DNA from: Arthrobacter caoxuetaonis
GTDB lineage: Bacteria > Actinomycetota > Actinomycetes > Actinomycetales > Micrococcaceae
Direction: 5' to 3'
Assembly (NCBI RefSeq): GCF_023921125.1
Contig: NZ_CP099466.1
Coordinates: 2,170,001-2,234,000 of the forward strand
Length of the DNA: 64,000 bases
A program made the translations under genes and the position numbers. Position 1 is the stretch's first letter, and each line of letters starts with the position of its first letter. Below are positions 54,597-63,824 of this stretch, piece after piece. Below the pieces are notes generated by a model that saw only the letters and a program-made list of their open reading frames with translations, did no database searches and was not told where the DNA came from.

Positions 54597-55832
54597 CTAA
54601 CGGCCGGACCGCTGCCAGAGGCCCTGTGCTGTCCTGCGCGCCAGCCCAGCGAGTTCCAGGCGTGCCAGCCCGGCCCGGACGGCGGGAACGCCAAGGCCGG
54701 CCACAACGGCCAGCTTCTGCATGTCGGAGCCCTTCCTCAGCGGCAGTGCGTCCAGCAGGAGGATGTCCTCCGCCGCCAAGCCGTCGTGGTCCGCCCGCGG
54801 GGACCGGTCCTGCGCATCGGGAAGCGTCCCTTCGGGTTCTTCCCCCACCGGGACGGTGAAAGGATCAGCCAGTTCAAGGACTTCAGCGGCATCAGTCACA
54901 CACACGGCACTGCCTTCGCGGAGAAGCCGGTGGCAGCCGGCCGAATTGGCTGAATACACCGGACCGGGGACAGTCCCGACGCCGCGCCCAAGGCCGGCAG
55001 CGTGATGGGCTGTGTTGAGGGCCCCTGAACGCCAGCGCGCTTCCACGACGACTGTCACGGCGGCGAGCGCTGCGATGAGCCGGTTGCGCTGCAGGAACCT
55101 CCACCGCGTGGGCGCAGACCCCGGCGGCACCTCGCTGAGGCTCAGGCCAGCCTCTGCCACGCCGCGCAGCAGATCCTCATTTCCGGTGGGATAAAAGCGG
55201 TCGATGCCTCCGGCCATGACGGCTATGGTCACCGGCACGCCATCATCCCCGGGCAGCTCCCGTCTTCCCGCGAGCGCTGCACGGTGGGCCTGGGCATCTA
55301 TACCGTAGGCTCCGCCGGAAATCACGGTACTCCCCCGGGCAGCAAGTCCAGCCGCGATGTCTGCGGTGATTGCCAGGCCGTAAGACGTCGCGTCCCGGGA
55401 CCCGACAACGGCGATGCAGCGCCGGGCGTCGGGAACTCTGCCCGGTCCCCGGCTCCAGAGACAAAACGGGGTCCCCAAGCCCAGGTCGTTGAGCGCCTCC
55501 GGCCAGCCCTCGAACTCAGGGACGAGCAGCTTTCCCCCGAAGCGGGCCACCGTGGCGAGGTCGCGTTCCGGAGCCACATCCGCCGCGCGCGGGAGCCAGC
55601 GCTCCAACCCCTGTTCAAACGTCCGGTCCGAGGCCTGGACGCCGTTCTCTTCGAGCAAGGCGGCCACGCTGCGGCGCAGGGCTCCCGCGGCCGGCTGGCG
55701 TCCCGCAGCGATACGGGCAGCGGACTCGGGGCCGGCGACTGCCACGAGTGCCTGGCCAAGTACGTCAGATGGTTCGATAAGCCGGGACAGCACTGCCCGG
55801 GCGAGCAGGATTCCGGGAGCGGCGGCGCTCAT
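54597..55832 (-). CDS. dprA: DNA-processing protein DprA
   Basis: Rossmann-fold protein that loads RecA on single-stranded DNA during transformation or related uptake. 411 aa. Motifs are AVVGSRDATSYG, VISGGAYGIDAQAHRAAL, GGIDRFYPTGNEDLL and NRLIAALAAVTVVVEA. A C-terminal winged-helix region is seen after residue 350. It overlaps the comM stop by four bases (ATGA). Together with comM and yraN it forms the standard actinobacterial cluster. Confidence 0.94.
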   Translation of the reverse strand: MSAAAPGILLARAVLSRLIEPSDVLGQALVAVAGPESAARIAAGRQPAAGALRRSVAALLEENGVQASDRTFEQGLERWLPRAADVAPERDLATVARFGGKLLVPEFEGWPEALNDLGLGTPFCLWSRGPGRVPDARRCIAVVGSRDATSYGLAITADIAAGLAARGSTVISGGAYGIDAQAHRAALAGRRELPGDDGVPVTIAVMAGGIDRFYPTGNEDLLRGVAEAGLSLSEVPPGSAPTRWRFLQRNRLIAALAAVTVVVEARWRSGALNTAHHAAGLGRGVGTVPGPVYSANSAGCHRLLREGSAVCVTDAAEVLELADPFTVPVGEEPEGTLPDAQDRSPRADHDGLAAEDILLLDALPLRKGSDMQKLAVVAGLGVPAVRAGLARLELAGLARRTAQGLWQRSGR

Positions 55833-57373
55833 GCTGCGCCCGCTTGCTGCCGGAACGCGAGGGCCTGCCCAATGTCATCGGCGTCGGGACACGCGTGGCC
55901 GGATAAGTCGGCTACCGTCCATGCGACCCGGAGGACACGGTCATAACCGCGGGCAGTGAGTGTCTGGCGATCCAGTGCCCGGTCCAGCGCCGCCGTGCTG
56001 CGGCTTCCGGGGCGGAGCGGTCCGCGCAGGACCTGTCCGCTCACTTCGGCGTTCGTTTCGCAGCCCAGCGGCAGCAGCCGTTCCCGCTGGCTCGAGCGCG
56101 CCTGGCGGACCCTGCGGGCAACAACGGCCGTTGGCTCCGCCTTGCCGGCTTCCGTGAAGTCCAGCAGGGAGACCCTCCGGATTGCCAGCTGCAGGTCGAC
56201 CCGGTCGAGGAGCGGACCCGAGAGCCTGCTGAAGTAGCGGCGTCTCTGCTGGGCGCTGCAGGTGCATTCGGCCCCCTTTCCGCTCGCCAGCCCGCAGGGG
56301 CAGGGATTCGCTGCGAGGACCAGCTGGAACCGTGCAGGATAGACGGCGGTTCCCGCTGCCCTGTGCAGCACCAGGGTTCCGCTTTCAAGCGGTTGGCGCA
56401 GGGCATCCAGGACCCTGGGTTCGTACTCCGGCGCCTCGTCGAGGAAGAGTACGCCCCGGTGGGCGCGCGAAGCGGCACCCGGGCGTGGAATTCCAGAACC
56501 ACCGCCGATGACCGCGGCAGCCGTAGCAGTATGGTGCGGACTCTCAAAGGGCGGTCGCCGGACCAGGCCCGAGCAGGGCCGGCCCCGCCAGCCCAGGGAA
56601 TGGATCGCCGTGACTTCCATGGCGGCAGTGTCCGCCAGGTCAGGCAGCAGACCGGGCAGGCGTTCGGCCAGCATGGTCTTTCCGGCACCGGGCGGGCCGG
56701 TCATCAGTAGGTGGTGGGCACCGGCGGCGGCAACCTCCAGCGCAAACCGCGCCTCCGACTGGCCCGCAATATCGACCAGGTCAGGCGCCGGCACGGCTTC
56801 CGGGGCGTCGTGGGCGGCAGTGCCGGAAGCCGGTTCATCCTCCGGAGGGAACACCAGGTTTTCGGGATCCGCTCCGAAGGCCTCCGCAACAGCCGCAAGT
56901 GAGGAAAAGCCACGAACGCGCGAGGATGGCACCAGTGCCGCCTCCGCGGCGTTGGCCGCCGCCACAGCGATGTCGGGAAAGCCCGCTGCGACCGCCGCCA
57001 TGACGGCCGGAAGAACACCGTGGAGGGGGCGCAGCCTGCCGTCGAGGCCGAGTTCGGCGAGGAAAACTGTCCTTCCCGTCGGACGGACATCACCGGCTGC
57101 ACACAGTGCCGCCATCACAATGGCCAGGTCGAAGCCGGAGCCGCGTTTGTGTACGTCCGCCGGCATCAGATTGACCGTGATCTTCCTCCGGCTCAGCGGC
57201 AGCCCCGAGTTCTTGGCAGCGGACTTCACCCGGTCGCGGGATTCGTTCAGTGACGCATCGGGCAGTCCTAAAAGGATGAACGCCGGAAGGCTTTGCCCGA
57301 TGTCTGCCTCGACTTCAACCATCCGTCCCTCCAACCCGGTCAAACCCACGCCGTAGGTACGTCCGAGCCCCAT
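55829..57373 (-). CDS. comM: Mg-chelatase-like AAA+ protein ComM/YifB
   Basis: 514-aa AAA+ helicase-type protein; ComM promotes branch migration during transformation. It has an N-terminal lon-protease-like fold (DIGQSLPAFILLGLPDASLNES in parts; KRGSGFDLAIVMA), Walker A TGPPGAGKTMLAERLPGLL (in part), Walker B GVLFLDEAPEY and a CPCG-x-C-x-C cysteine cluster (NPCPCGLASG, CTCS). ATG 57373 shares a base with the yraN stop. Longer in-frame starts into yraN are shadows. Confidence 0.92.
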   Translation of the reverse strand: MGLGRTYGVGLTGLEGRMVEVEADIGQSLPAFILLGLPDASLNESRDRVKSAAKNSGLPLSRRKITVNLMPADVHKRGSGFDLAIVMAALCAAGDVRPTGRTVFLAELGLDGRLRPLHGVLPAVMAAVAAGFPDIAVAAANAAEAALVPSSRVRGFSSLAAVAEAFGADPENLVFPPEDEPASGTAAHDAPEAVPAPDLVDIAGQSEARFALEVAAAGAHHLLMTGPPGAGKTMLAERLPGLLPDLADTAAMEVTAIHSLGWRGRPCSGLVRRPPFESPHHTATAAAVIGGGSGIPRPGAASRAHRGVLFLDEAPEYEPRVLDALRQPLESGTLVLHRAAGTAVYPARFQLVLAANPCPCGLASGKGAECTCSAQQRRRYFSRLSGPLLDRVDLQLAIRRVSLLDFTEAGKAEPTAVVARRVRQARSSQRERLLPLGCETNAEVSGQVLRGPLRPGSRSTAALDRALDRQTLTARGYDRVLRVAWTVADLSGHACPDADDIGQALAFRQQAGAA

Positions 57374-57747
57374 CAGCCGATACCCAACAGGTGCTCGATC
57401 ACAGGGGCGGGACGGTCGCCGGGTCCGTCTCCGGCCGGTAGCAGGACGGAGACGGCGTCCACCCGCCAGCTGCGCGTGGAAACCGCATGGGCCCGCGCCC
57501 AAGCAGCAGCCAGCAGGCACAGGCGTGCCAGTTTGGCAGCACTCACTGCTTCGAACGGGTGGCCAAAATCCAGGGACGACCTGGTCTTGACCTCCACCAC
57601 CACCAGCGTGTCGCCGTCGCGGGCCACGACGTCGATCTCTCCCTGCCGGCACCGCCAGTTCCGTTCGAGAATTTGGTAGCCGGCAGCAGCAAGGTGGCCG
57701 ACAGCGAGTTCTTCGCCTGTCCTGCCCAGGAGGTCTTTGGCTTTCAT
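57373..57747 (-). CDS. YraN/UPF0102 endonuclease-like protein
   Basis: 124-aa protein of the UPF0102 family with a restriction-nuclease-like core. GRTGEELAVGHLAAAGY, the CRQGEIDVVARDGDTLVVVEVK segment (in parts) with Asp and the Glu-x-Lys, and KTRSSLDFG are present. Its exact role is unknown; it precedes comM and dprA and is coupled to comM (TGATG). ATG 57747 is chosen from the family N-terminus KAKDLLGRTGEE. Confidence 0.9.
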   Translation of the reverse strand: MKAKDLLGRTGEELAVGHLAAAGYQILERNWRCRQGEIDVVARDGDTLVVVEVKTRSSLDFGHPFEAVSAAKLARLCLLAAAWARAHAVSTRSWRVDAVSVLLPAGDGPGDRPAPVIEHLLGIG

Positions 57748-57859
57748 GCATTGATTCTGCGCCGGTCCCCGGGGGCGGAGATGACGCGCGGGCAGCACTG
57801 TGGATATGCACACCACCTGCCCGCACTGCCGGGAGAATGTGCAGGAGCAAACCGCTCGA

Positions 57860-58480
57860 TCAGACCCGGTAGAGCACCGGCGTCACCTGCAGCCGCAGGG
57901 GCGCGGGGTCTACCCGCGGTGCAGCGTCGTCCGCGAAACCGTGAAAGCCGCGGAAGCCGTGCAGGAGACTGATGTGCGGCCGCAGCTGTGCAGCGAAACA
58001 AAGGGCAGGATCCCCCGCGGCGTACCCTGCCGGATCGGCAATGCCGCAGGCGGAGAGGAACTCGAGCAGCACAGCGTAGAGCTCTGCGTGCAGCGCTTCC
58101 AGCGCCGGCGTGGAGCGAAGCTCCAACGCGAGGGTCGAGCCGTGGCTTCCGAAGGCGGACAAATAGGTTGGTGTGAGCTGGAAGTCCGTGTCAGGCAGGG
58201 CGGCAGTTGTGTCCTTGAGGTAATCGGCCAGCGCTTCCCGGTACGCCTTTGGTCCTGTTCCCGTAACGGCTGACAAACGCGAGTACGCTTCGTCGGCCTT
58301 CCCGAAATGGATGAGGGTCAGGTGCAGCCGGTCCGGGGAGACCAGGCGCGTTCCCGGCGCGGCCTCCCGGGCGCCGGCCTGCAGCAGCAGCAGCCGGGCC
58401 AGGGCCGCTTCGTCAGGCTTGAGCTGGGCGTAGATGCGCACGCCGGAGAGTGCGCCGGGATTGGGCTGGGAGTTGGCCAC
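57860..58480 (-). CDS. 2H phosphoesterase (2'-5' RNA ligase-like)
   Basis: 206-aa protein with two HxT/S-type motifs, HLTLIHFG near residue 53 and HISLLHG near 169, the hallmark of the 2H phosphoesterase fold. RNA 2',3'-cyclic phosphodiesterase or a nucleotide cyclic phosphodiesterase activity is possible. GTG 58480. It is not part of the conserved yraN operon, and lies between yraN and the divergent GNAT gene, so it is probably a lineage insertion. Confidence 0.8.
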   Translation of the reverse strand: MANSQPNPGALSGVRIYAQLKPDEAALARLLLLQAGAREAAPGTRLVSPDRLHLTLIHFGKADEAYSRLSAVTGTGPKAYREALADYLKDTTAALPDTDFQLTPTYLSAFGSHGSTLALELRSTPALEALHAELYAVLLEFLSACGIADPAGYAAGDPALCFAAQLRPHISLLHGFRGFHGFADDAAPRVDPAPLRLQVTPVLYRV

Positions 58481-58529
58481 GAGGGCAGTTTATGATGTCT
58501 GGTCCCGGCCCCGGCGGTACCTTGGAGAA

Positions 58530-59138
58530 ATGGTCCTCGAGATACCGCTGCTGCGGGATGAGTCCCTCCTGCTGAGGCCGCACACTAAGGCGGATGCCGA
58601 CGCCGTCGTGGCGCGCTCGGTGGACCCGCTGACCATTGCCTGGACCACGGTGCCGCTGGACTACACCCGGGACATGGCCCTGAACTACATCCGGGCGGTG
58701 GGCACACCCCAGCAGGACACGGTGTCCTGGGCATTGGAGAACGGGGGGCGATATGCCGGCAGCATCGACCTGCGCTGGCAGGGGGCGGGGACCGGCGGAC
58801 TGGGATTCGTGACCTCCCCCGAGTTCCGGGGCCAGGGACTCATGAGCCGGGCTGTCCGCCTGGCGGTCGGCTACGCTTTCGATACCCTGGGCTGGGAACA
58901 GCTGAACTGGTCCTCCAACGTCGGTAACCTCGGCAGTTACAAAGCCGTCTGGCGCAACGGGTTTCCGCTTCCCGTCAGTGTGCCGCACATGCTGGCACAT
59001 CGGGGCCAGATGATTGACGGCTGGTTTTCCGAGCTGGAGTCCAGTGCCCCGCGAACACCGCGGATCCTGTGGAGCGATGTACTGGGCCTCCTGCCGCGTC
59101 TCCCGGCTGCGCCGGGACCGGATACGGCCGCCAGCTAA
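58530..59138 (+). CDS. GNAT-family N-acetyltransferase
   Basis: 202-aa acetyltransferase of the RimJ/RimL-like class. It begins VLEIPLLRDESLLLRPHTKAD. The acetyl-CoA site is GLGFVTSPEFRGQGLMSRA, with RGQGL as the R/QxxGx(G/A) motif, and NLGSYKAVWRNGF marks the end of the fold. TTGGAGA precedes ATG 58530. It is divergent from the 2H phosphoesterase, and its 3' end overlaps the DUF2469 stop by four bases. The acceptor is unknown. Confidence 0.85.
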   Translation: MVLEIPLLRDESLLLRPHTKADADAVVARSVDPLTIAWTTVPLDYTRDMALNYIRAVGTPQQDTVSWALENGGRYAGSIDLRWQGAGTGGLGFVTSPEFRGQGLMSRAVRLAVGYAFDTLGWEQLNWSSNVGNLGSYKAVWRNGFPLPVSVPHMLAHRGQMIDGWFSELESSAPRTPRILWSDVLGLLPRLPAAPGPDTAAS

Positions 59139-59458
59139 CCCAGTTCGTCGGCCTTGGGCAGGGTCAGGTCGTCGTTGCGCGTCAGCTCTTCGACGTTGAC
59201 GTCCTTGAACGTGATCACCCGGACGCTCTTCACGAAACGTGCTGACCGGTAGACATCCCAGACCCAGGCATCCTGCAGGGTGAGGTCAAAATAGATCTCT
59301 CCGTCGGCTGACCGCGCCTGGAGGTCCACATGGTTCGCCAGGTAGAAGCGCCGTTCGGTTTCCACCACGTAGCTGAACAGCCCCACGACATCGCGGTATT
59401 CACGGTAGAGCTGCAGCTCCATGTCTGTCTCGTAGTTCTCAAGATCCTCTGCGCTCAT
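59135..59458 (-). CDS. DUF2469 family protein
   Basis: 107-aa conserved actinobacterial protein that regularly follows rnhB. The sequence SAEDLENYETDMELQLYREY and the C-terminal FKDVNVEELTRNDDLTLPK are family features. It is highly charged with no membrane segment. ATG 59458 begins seven bases after the rnhB stop. Function is unknown. Confidence 0.9.
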   Translation of the reverse strand: MSAEDLENYETDMELQLYREYRDVVGLFSYVVETERRFYLANHVDLQARSADGEIYFDLTLQDAWVWDVYRSARFVKSVRVITFKDVNVEELTRNDDLTLPKADELG

Positions 59459-59465
59459 GGCACCA

Positions 59466-60275
59466 TCATCCCCCAACCGGGCCTGCAGCAGGCCCATCTT
59501 CCTCTGTTCGGCCGGTTCCCAGCCGCCAGGACAGGCGGTGCAGCGGAGAAGGCCCAAGCGTATCGATAGCGGCACGGTGCGCTTCGGTGGCGTATCCCTT
59601 GTTGATTTCCCAGCCGTAGGCCGGGTGCAGCCGGGCGTACTCGACCATCATGGCGTCACGTTCGACCTTGGCCAGCACCGAGGCCGCGGCAACACTGAGG
59701 CACGTCATGTCAGCCTTGATCCGGGTATGGACCGGAGCCTTGCAGCCGCCCTCATCCTCCTCCTCGACGTCGAACAGGCTTGCCTGCGCCGCCGGGGAGA
59801 GCCAGTTGTGGTTGCCGTCCAGGAGCACGACGTCGGGGGTGAGGGTCTCGCAGACCTGGGCCCACGCGCGCGTACCGGCCAGCCGCAGCGCTCCCATAAG
59901 CCCCAGCAGGTCGATCTCCGCGGCGCTGGCGTGTCCGACTCCCCACGCCGGGCACCACTTCTTGATGAGCGGGACCAGTGCTTCGCGGTCCGCCGGCGAA
60001 AGGAGCTTACTGTCTCGGACCCCCTTAAGGGAGCGCACGGACTCGAGCTCGACCGCCACCAGCCCGACACTGACGGGACCGGCAAGGGCACCCCGTCCGA
60101 CTTCGTCGCATCCAGCCAGGACCCGGTGCCCGACCGCGGTAAAAGTGCGTTCATACCGCAGCGAGGGGCCCTTCGCCCCCGCCGCCTTGGGCCGCGCGGT
60201 GCGTATGCTCCCAGCGGGCTTCGCTGCAGAGGCGCCCGCCGGAATCCGGAGCCTTAGCTGGGGTTCGGTGCTCAC
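59466..60275 (-). CDS. rnhB: Ribonuclease HII
   Basis: Removes ribonucleotides from DNA and RNA from hybrids. The 269-aa protein has the catalytic set in [15 protein letters not shown] (Asp/Glu), LLDGNHNW (Asp) and [17 protein letters not shown]. The N-terminal 35 residues are a basic extension ([19 protein letters not shown] in part). GTG 60275 overlaps the lepB stop by four bases. Confidence 0.94.
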   Translation of the reverse strand: MSTEPQLRLRIPAGASAAKPAGSIRTARPKAAGAKGPSLRYERTFTAVGHRVLAGCDEVGRGALAGPVSVGLVAVELESVRSLKGVRDSKLLSPADREALVPLIKKWCPAWGVGHASAAEIDLLGLMGALRLAGTRAWAQVCETLTPDVVLLDGNHNWLSPAAQASLFDVEEEDEGGCKAPVHTRIKADMTCLSVAAASVLAKVERDAMMVEYARLHPAYGWEINKGYATEAHRAAIDTLGPSPLHRLSWRLGTGRTEEDGPAAGPVGG

Positions 60276-61054
60276 GGGGAAACCGTTTCGGCTCCGGCTG
60301 GTGCGGGAACGTTTTTGAAGACTTCGGGGTAGCTGCCGATGAAGCCGGCACGGTCCAGCGGCCAGGCGATGACAGCGGCTTTGCCTTCGATGTCCTCGAT
60401 GTTGACGAAGCCCTCATTTGCGCCGTCCTGGTGTTCCCGGGAGTCAGCCGAGGCGTTGCGGTGGTCGCCCATGACCCAGACCTTGCCCTCCGGCACGACA
60501 ACGTCGAAGGGTGCCTCGGAGGGAAGAGCTCCCGGATAGACGTAGGGTTCGTCGATGGGCTCACCGTTGATGGTGATTTTGCCGTCGGCGGTGCAGCAGG
60601 TGACATGGTCACCGGGCATCCCGATGATGCGCTTGACCAGATGCTGTTCGGATTCGTCCGGCAGCAGTCCCACGAACGTGAGCGCATCGGCGATGAAGTT
60701 CCCGTCATCCCCGTTGCCCGTGGGCGGCAGCCAGCCCTGGGTGTCCTTGAAGACGACGACGTCGCCGCGGGTGAGATCGAACGGCTCCGGTACCAGGAGG
60801 TTCACGAAGATCCGGTCATGGATTTCCAGGGTCTGTTCCATTGAACCGGAGGGGATGAAGAATGCCCGGAACAGGAAGGTCTTGATCAGGAAGGAGAGCA
60901 GGAGCGCGATGACAACAATGGTGAGTACTTCGCGCAGCCAGGCACCGAAACCGCGGCTCTTGCCGTCCTTGCCTGAGGCGTGGGCGGCATTGCGGCGCGG
61001 TTCGCCGGAGTCCGCGTTCCCGTCACGGGGATCGTCCGGGAAGTCCTGCGCCAT
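60272..61054 (-). CDS. lepB: Signal peptidase I (second copy in tandem)
   Basis: Membrane serine protease that cleaves Sec signal peptides. 260 aa. One TM helix ([19 protein letters not shown]) is near residue 45. The catalytic Ser is in [10 protein letters not shown], Lys in [11 protein letters not shown] and [10 protein letters not shown] closes the core. The cytosolic N-terminus is long and charged. ATG 61054 has AGAGGA upstream. It follows another signal peptidase gene by 11 bases and is coupled to rnhB. Confidence 0.93.
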   Translation of the reverse strand: MAQDFPDDPRDGNADSGEPRRNAAHASGKDGKSRGFGAWLREVLTIVVIALLLSFLIKTFLFRAFFIPSGSMEQTLEIHDRIFVNLLVPEPFDLTRGDVVVFKDTQGWLPPTGNGDDGNFIADALTFVGLLPDESEQHLVKRIIGMPGDHVTCCTADGKITINGEPIDEPYVYPGALPSEAPFDVVVPEGKVWVMGDHRNASADSREHQDGANEGFVNIEDIEGKAAVIAWPLDRAGFIGSYPEVFKNVPAPAGAETVSP

Positions 61055-61065
61055 GTGCTGTCCTC

Positions 61066-61770
61066 TTATTCCGCTAAATTCCATACGGCTTCCAACTCTA
61101 GCCGTTCAATCTCTGAGCTTCTTTCGAACGGCCATAGGATTTGCTGGGCGCGCCCAATCACACGATCCTGCGGGATGAGTCCACCTCCGGGAGCGCCGAG
61201 CAGCGACCTGGAATCAGCTGATTCGGAACGGTGGTCCCCCAGGAGCCACAGGCGCCCGGCCGGGACCTCGACGTCGAACGCCTGCTCGCTGGCGGCGTCG
61301 CCGGGGAACAGATAGGGCTCCTGGATCGGCGTGCCGTTGACGGTCAGGCTTCCGCTGTCCGAGCAGCACGCAACCTGGTCACCCGGAAGACCGATGACGC
61401 GCTTCACGTAGATGGAATCGCTGCCCGTCAGGCCCAGCCACTGGCCCGCTTTGGCCAGCCCCTGCTGCAGGAGGGGATCACTGCTGTGCAGGGGTGCCAG
61501 GGAGCCGCGTCCGTCGAAGACTACGACGTCGCCCCGCTGGATCTCGCCGCTGCGGTATTCCATCCTCGAGACCAGGATGCGGTCCCCGGGTGCAAGCAGC
61601 GGCTCCATGGACCCGGAGGGAATGTAGAACACGTCAAAGAAGAAGGCACGGACGACTCCGGCAAGCACAACGGCCGCTGCTGCGGCCCAGAACACGAAAC
61701 GCCAGTCCCCCAGGGACCGGCGTTTCGCGTGCTTTCGGGGCGGGGCCCCGTCGGCGGATGTATCAGGCAA
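61066..61770 (-). CDS. lepB: Signal peptidase I (first copy in tandem)
   Basis: 234-aa type I signal peptidase with a basic N-terminus (PRKHAKRRS), one TM helix (FWAAAAAVVLAGVVRAFFF), catalytic Ser in IPSGSMEPLL, Lys in YVKRVIGLPGD and GDHRSESADS. It differs at many positions from the next gene, so the two are old paralogues rather than a fresh copy. TTG 61770, five bases after the rplS stop, is the best start available, but the ribosome site is weak and the start is uncertain. Confidence 0.9.
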   Translation of the reverse strand: MPDTSADGAPPRKHAKRRSLGDWRFVFWAAAAAVVLAGVVRAFFFDVFYIPSGSMEPLLAPGDRILVSRMEYRSGEIQRGDVVVFDGRGSLAPLHSSDPLLQQGLAKAGQWLGLTGSDSIYVKRVIGLPGDQVACCSDSGSLTVNGTPIQEPYLFPGDAASEQAFDVEVPAGRLWLLGDHRSESADSRSLLGAPGGGLIPQDRVIGRAQQILWPFERSSEIERLELEAVWNLAE

Positions 61771-61774
61771 GTTA

Positions 61775-62134
61775 TTACTTGGCGGGACGGAAGTCGCGCT
61801 TTTCCTTGATCTTGGCAGCCTTGCCGCGCAGGTCGCGCATGTAGTACAGCTTGGCGCGGCGGACGTCACCACGGCTAACGACCTCGATCTTGTCGATGAC
61901 CGGGGAGTGCACCGGGAAGGTACGCTCCACGCCGACACCGAAGCTGACCTTGCGGACCGTGAAGGTCTCGCGGAGGCCGTCGCCCTGCCGCTTCATGACG
62001 AAGCCCTGGAAGACCTGAACACGGGTGTTCTTGCCTTCAACGATGTTGACGTGAACCTTGACCGTGTCACCGGCGCGGAACTCGGGGATGTCCGAACGCA
62101 GCGAGGCTGCGTCAACAGAATCTAGGATGTGCAT
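61775..62134 (-). CDS. rplS: 50S ribosomal protein L19
   Basis: 119-aa ribosomal protein at the 30S-50S interface. [49 protein letters not shown] and [19 protein letters not shown] are canonical. It begins a minus-strand run with two lepB genes, rnhB and DUF2469. Confidence 0.97.
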   Translation of the reverse strand: MHILDSVDAASLRSDIPEFRAGDTVKVHVNIVEGKNTRVQVFQGFVMKRQGDGLRETFTVRKVSFGVGVERTFPVHSPVIDKIEVVSRGDVRRAKLYYMRDLRGKAAKIKEKRDFRPAK

Positions 62135-62362
62135 TGTTACTCACTCCTGGTGAACGCCACAGGTCATCCACTTTGGTCACGGCAGCAAGGATGCGCACTC
62201 AGCGCACAGATACTGCCGAAGCTATGAAAACCGGCGGTCCGGGAATCGGTTGCCGGTGTGCCTTACCTGTTGGCCTCGCTCCCCCTGTGGCAGGTGCGGA
62301 CCCAGATGACACAACTACCTATTGTGCCACAGCTTTGGTTCCAGCTCCCAACCGCATCCGGG
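62135..62362 (-). promoter_or_regulatory. rplS leader region with a promoter candidate and weak hairpin
   Basis: The 228-base gap between trmD and rplS is unusually long for this cluster. On the minus strand it has a promoter-like CACAATAGGTAG followed by TTGTGTCATC near 62320-62300. Closer to rplS an ACCGGC/GCCGGT stem (62257-62230) is followed by TTTTC. This suits separate transcription of rplS with possible leader control. No protein feature is visible. Confidence 0.4.
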
Positions 62363-63160
62363 TCAGGGCCGGGGCAGGACGGCCTCGGGCGTAACCGTCC
62401 AGCCCAGGGCTGCCAGCGTGGCCCTGTCTGCCTTGTCCAGGCTGGCCGGGTCGAGTTTGGCCAGCAGGTCCGGCCGGCGCTCGGACGTGCGCCTGAGCTG
62501 TTCGTCCCGGCGGAAACGGGCGATCTTCGCGTGGTTGCCGCTCAGCAGCACCTCCGGAATCGCACGTTCACGCCAGATTGAAGGCTTGGTATAGACCGGA
62601 TACTCCAAGAGGCCATCGGAGTGGGATTCCTCGACCAGGGATTCAGGATTGCCAACGACGCCGGGCACCAGGCGGCCGATCGCCTCGACCATGGCCAGCA
62701 CGGCCACCTCCCCGCCGTTCAGGACGTAGTCGCCCAGGCTCATGGGGCGGACGTCGAAGTTCTCCCCGGCCCATTCCAGCACCCTCTCGTCTATGCCCTC
62801 ATAGCGTCCGCAGGCGAAGACCAGGTGCTCTGCCTCCGCAAGCTCATAGGCCGTGGCCTGGGTGAAGACTTCTCCGGCAGGCGACGGGACGATCAGGACC
62901 GGCCGGGTACCGGCGGTGTCCCCAGCACCGGCGTCCGCCAGGGAAGAGGCCAGCGCCTGGGACCAGGGTTCGGGCTTCATCACCATGCCGGCTCCGCCGC
63001 CGTAGGGAGTGTCATCCACAGTGCGGTGCCGGTCCGTGGTGAAGGCGCGCAGGTCGTGGACACGCACGTCAAGGAGCCCGTCCTGGCGTGCCTTGCCGAT
63101 CAGGGACAGGTCCAGTGCGGCGAGGTACTCCGGAAAGATGGAGAAGACGTCGATGCGCAC
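62363..63160 (-). CDS. trmD: tRNA (guanine-N1)-methyltransferase
   Basis: SPOUT-fold enzyme that methylates G37 of tRNA with AdoMet to prevent frameshifting. 265 aa. [58 protein letters not shown] and [15 protein letters not shown] are the known trefoil-knot and active-site stretches. GTG 63160 directly abuts the rimM stop. Confidence 0.96.
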   Translation of the reverse strand: MRIDVFSIFPEYLAALDLSLIGKARQDGLLDVRVHDLRAFTTDRHRTVDDTPYGGGAGMVMKPEPWSQALASSLADAGAGDTAGTRPVLIVPSPAGEVFTQATAYELAEAEHLVFACGRYEGIDERVLEWAGENFDVRPMSLGDYVLNGGEVAVLAMVEAIGRLVPGVVGNPESLVEESHSDGLLEYPVYTKPSIWRERAIPEVLLSGNHAKIARFRRDEQLRRTSERRPDLLAKLDPASLDKADRATLAALGWTVTPEAVLPRP

Positions 63161-63703
63161 TTAGCTGCCTGCCCCGCCCTTGTCTGCCTCCGGGATGTTG
63201 AGCTCAAAGAGTCCGGCCGGCGGAGTCAGCAGCACATAGCCGTCTTCCGTGTTGACCTCCGGAACGATCGCCTCGACGAAGGGGACCAGGACCTCCCGCC
63301 CCTGCGTGTCTTCCACGATGAGCAGGTCCTGGACAGTAAGGGTACGCAGCGCAGTCACGGTGCCGACGACGTCGCCGCCCACCTTGGCCTTCAGGCCCAC
63401 CAGCTCGTGTTCGTACCAGCCTTCGCCGTCCTCTTCTGCGCCGGCTTCGTCCGTGTCGATGAAAAGCTTCACGCCGCGCAGTTCCTCGGCGCCGTTGCGA
63501 TCCACCACTTCTTCGAACCCGAGCAGGAGGATGTCCTTGTTCCAGCGTGCGCTCAGCACAGTCAGCGGGCCCTTGGACGCCGGCTCGACGGTGAGCACTG
63601 CACCGGGCACAAAGCGGTCTTCGGGGGCATCGGTCAGCACCTGCACGGTCACCTCGCCGCGGATGCCGTGGGGCTTGCCGATGCGTGCCACCTGTAACTG
63701 CAT
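63161..63703 (-). CDS. rimM: Ribosome maturation factor RimM
   Basis: 16S/30S assembly factor acting on the S19/head region. The 180-aa protein begins QLQVARIGKPHGIRGEVTV, followed by a PRC-barrel C-terminal domain (WYEHELVGLKA, LLIVEDTQGREVLVPFV). An extra acidic loop (DEAGAEEDGEG) lies in the middle. ATG 63703 has AGGAGAATCC upstream; the stop is immediately followed by the trmD start. Confidence 0.95.
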   Translation of the reverse strand: MQLQVARIGKPHGIRGEVTVQVLTDAPEDRFVPGAVLTVEPASKGPLTVLSARWNKDILLLGFEEVVDRNGAEELRGVKLFIDTDEAGAEEDGEGWYEHELVGLKAKVGGDVVGTVTALRTLTVQDLLIVEDTQGREVLVPFVEAIVPEVNTEDGYVLLTPPAGLFELNIPEADKGGAGS

Positions 63704-63750
63704 GGATTCTCCTAGGTTCGAAAGGGACTGCCGGTGGGGGCCGGCGGCGT

Positions 63751-63797
63751 AAAAAAACATCCGGCCCCTACACCATTATCTGGTGCGGGGCCGGATG
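63751..63797 (-). terminator. Intrinsic terminator between khpA and rimM
   Basis: On the minus strand CATCCGGCCCC pairs with GGGGCCGGATG around an inner GCACCA/TGGTGT pairing, and T7 follows (A7 at 63751-63757). It lies 48 bases upstream of the rimM start, so it would end or attenuate a transcript coming from khpA. Confidence 0.8.
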
Positions 63798-63824
63798 CTA
63801 AGAACTGCTTGAATTGCTGGTGCG

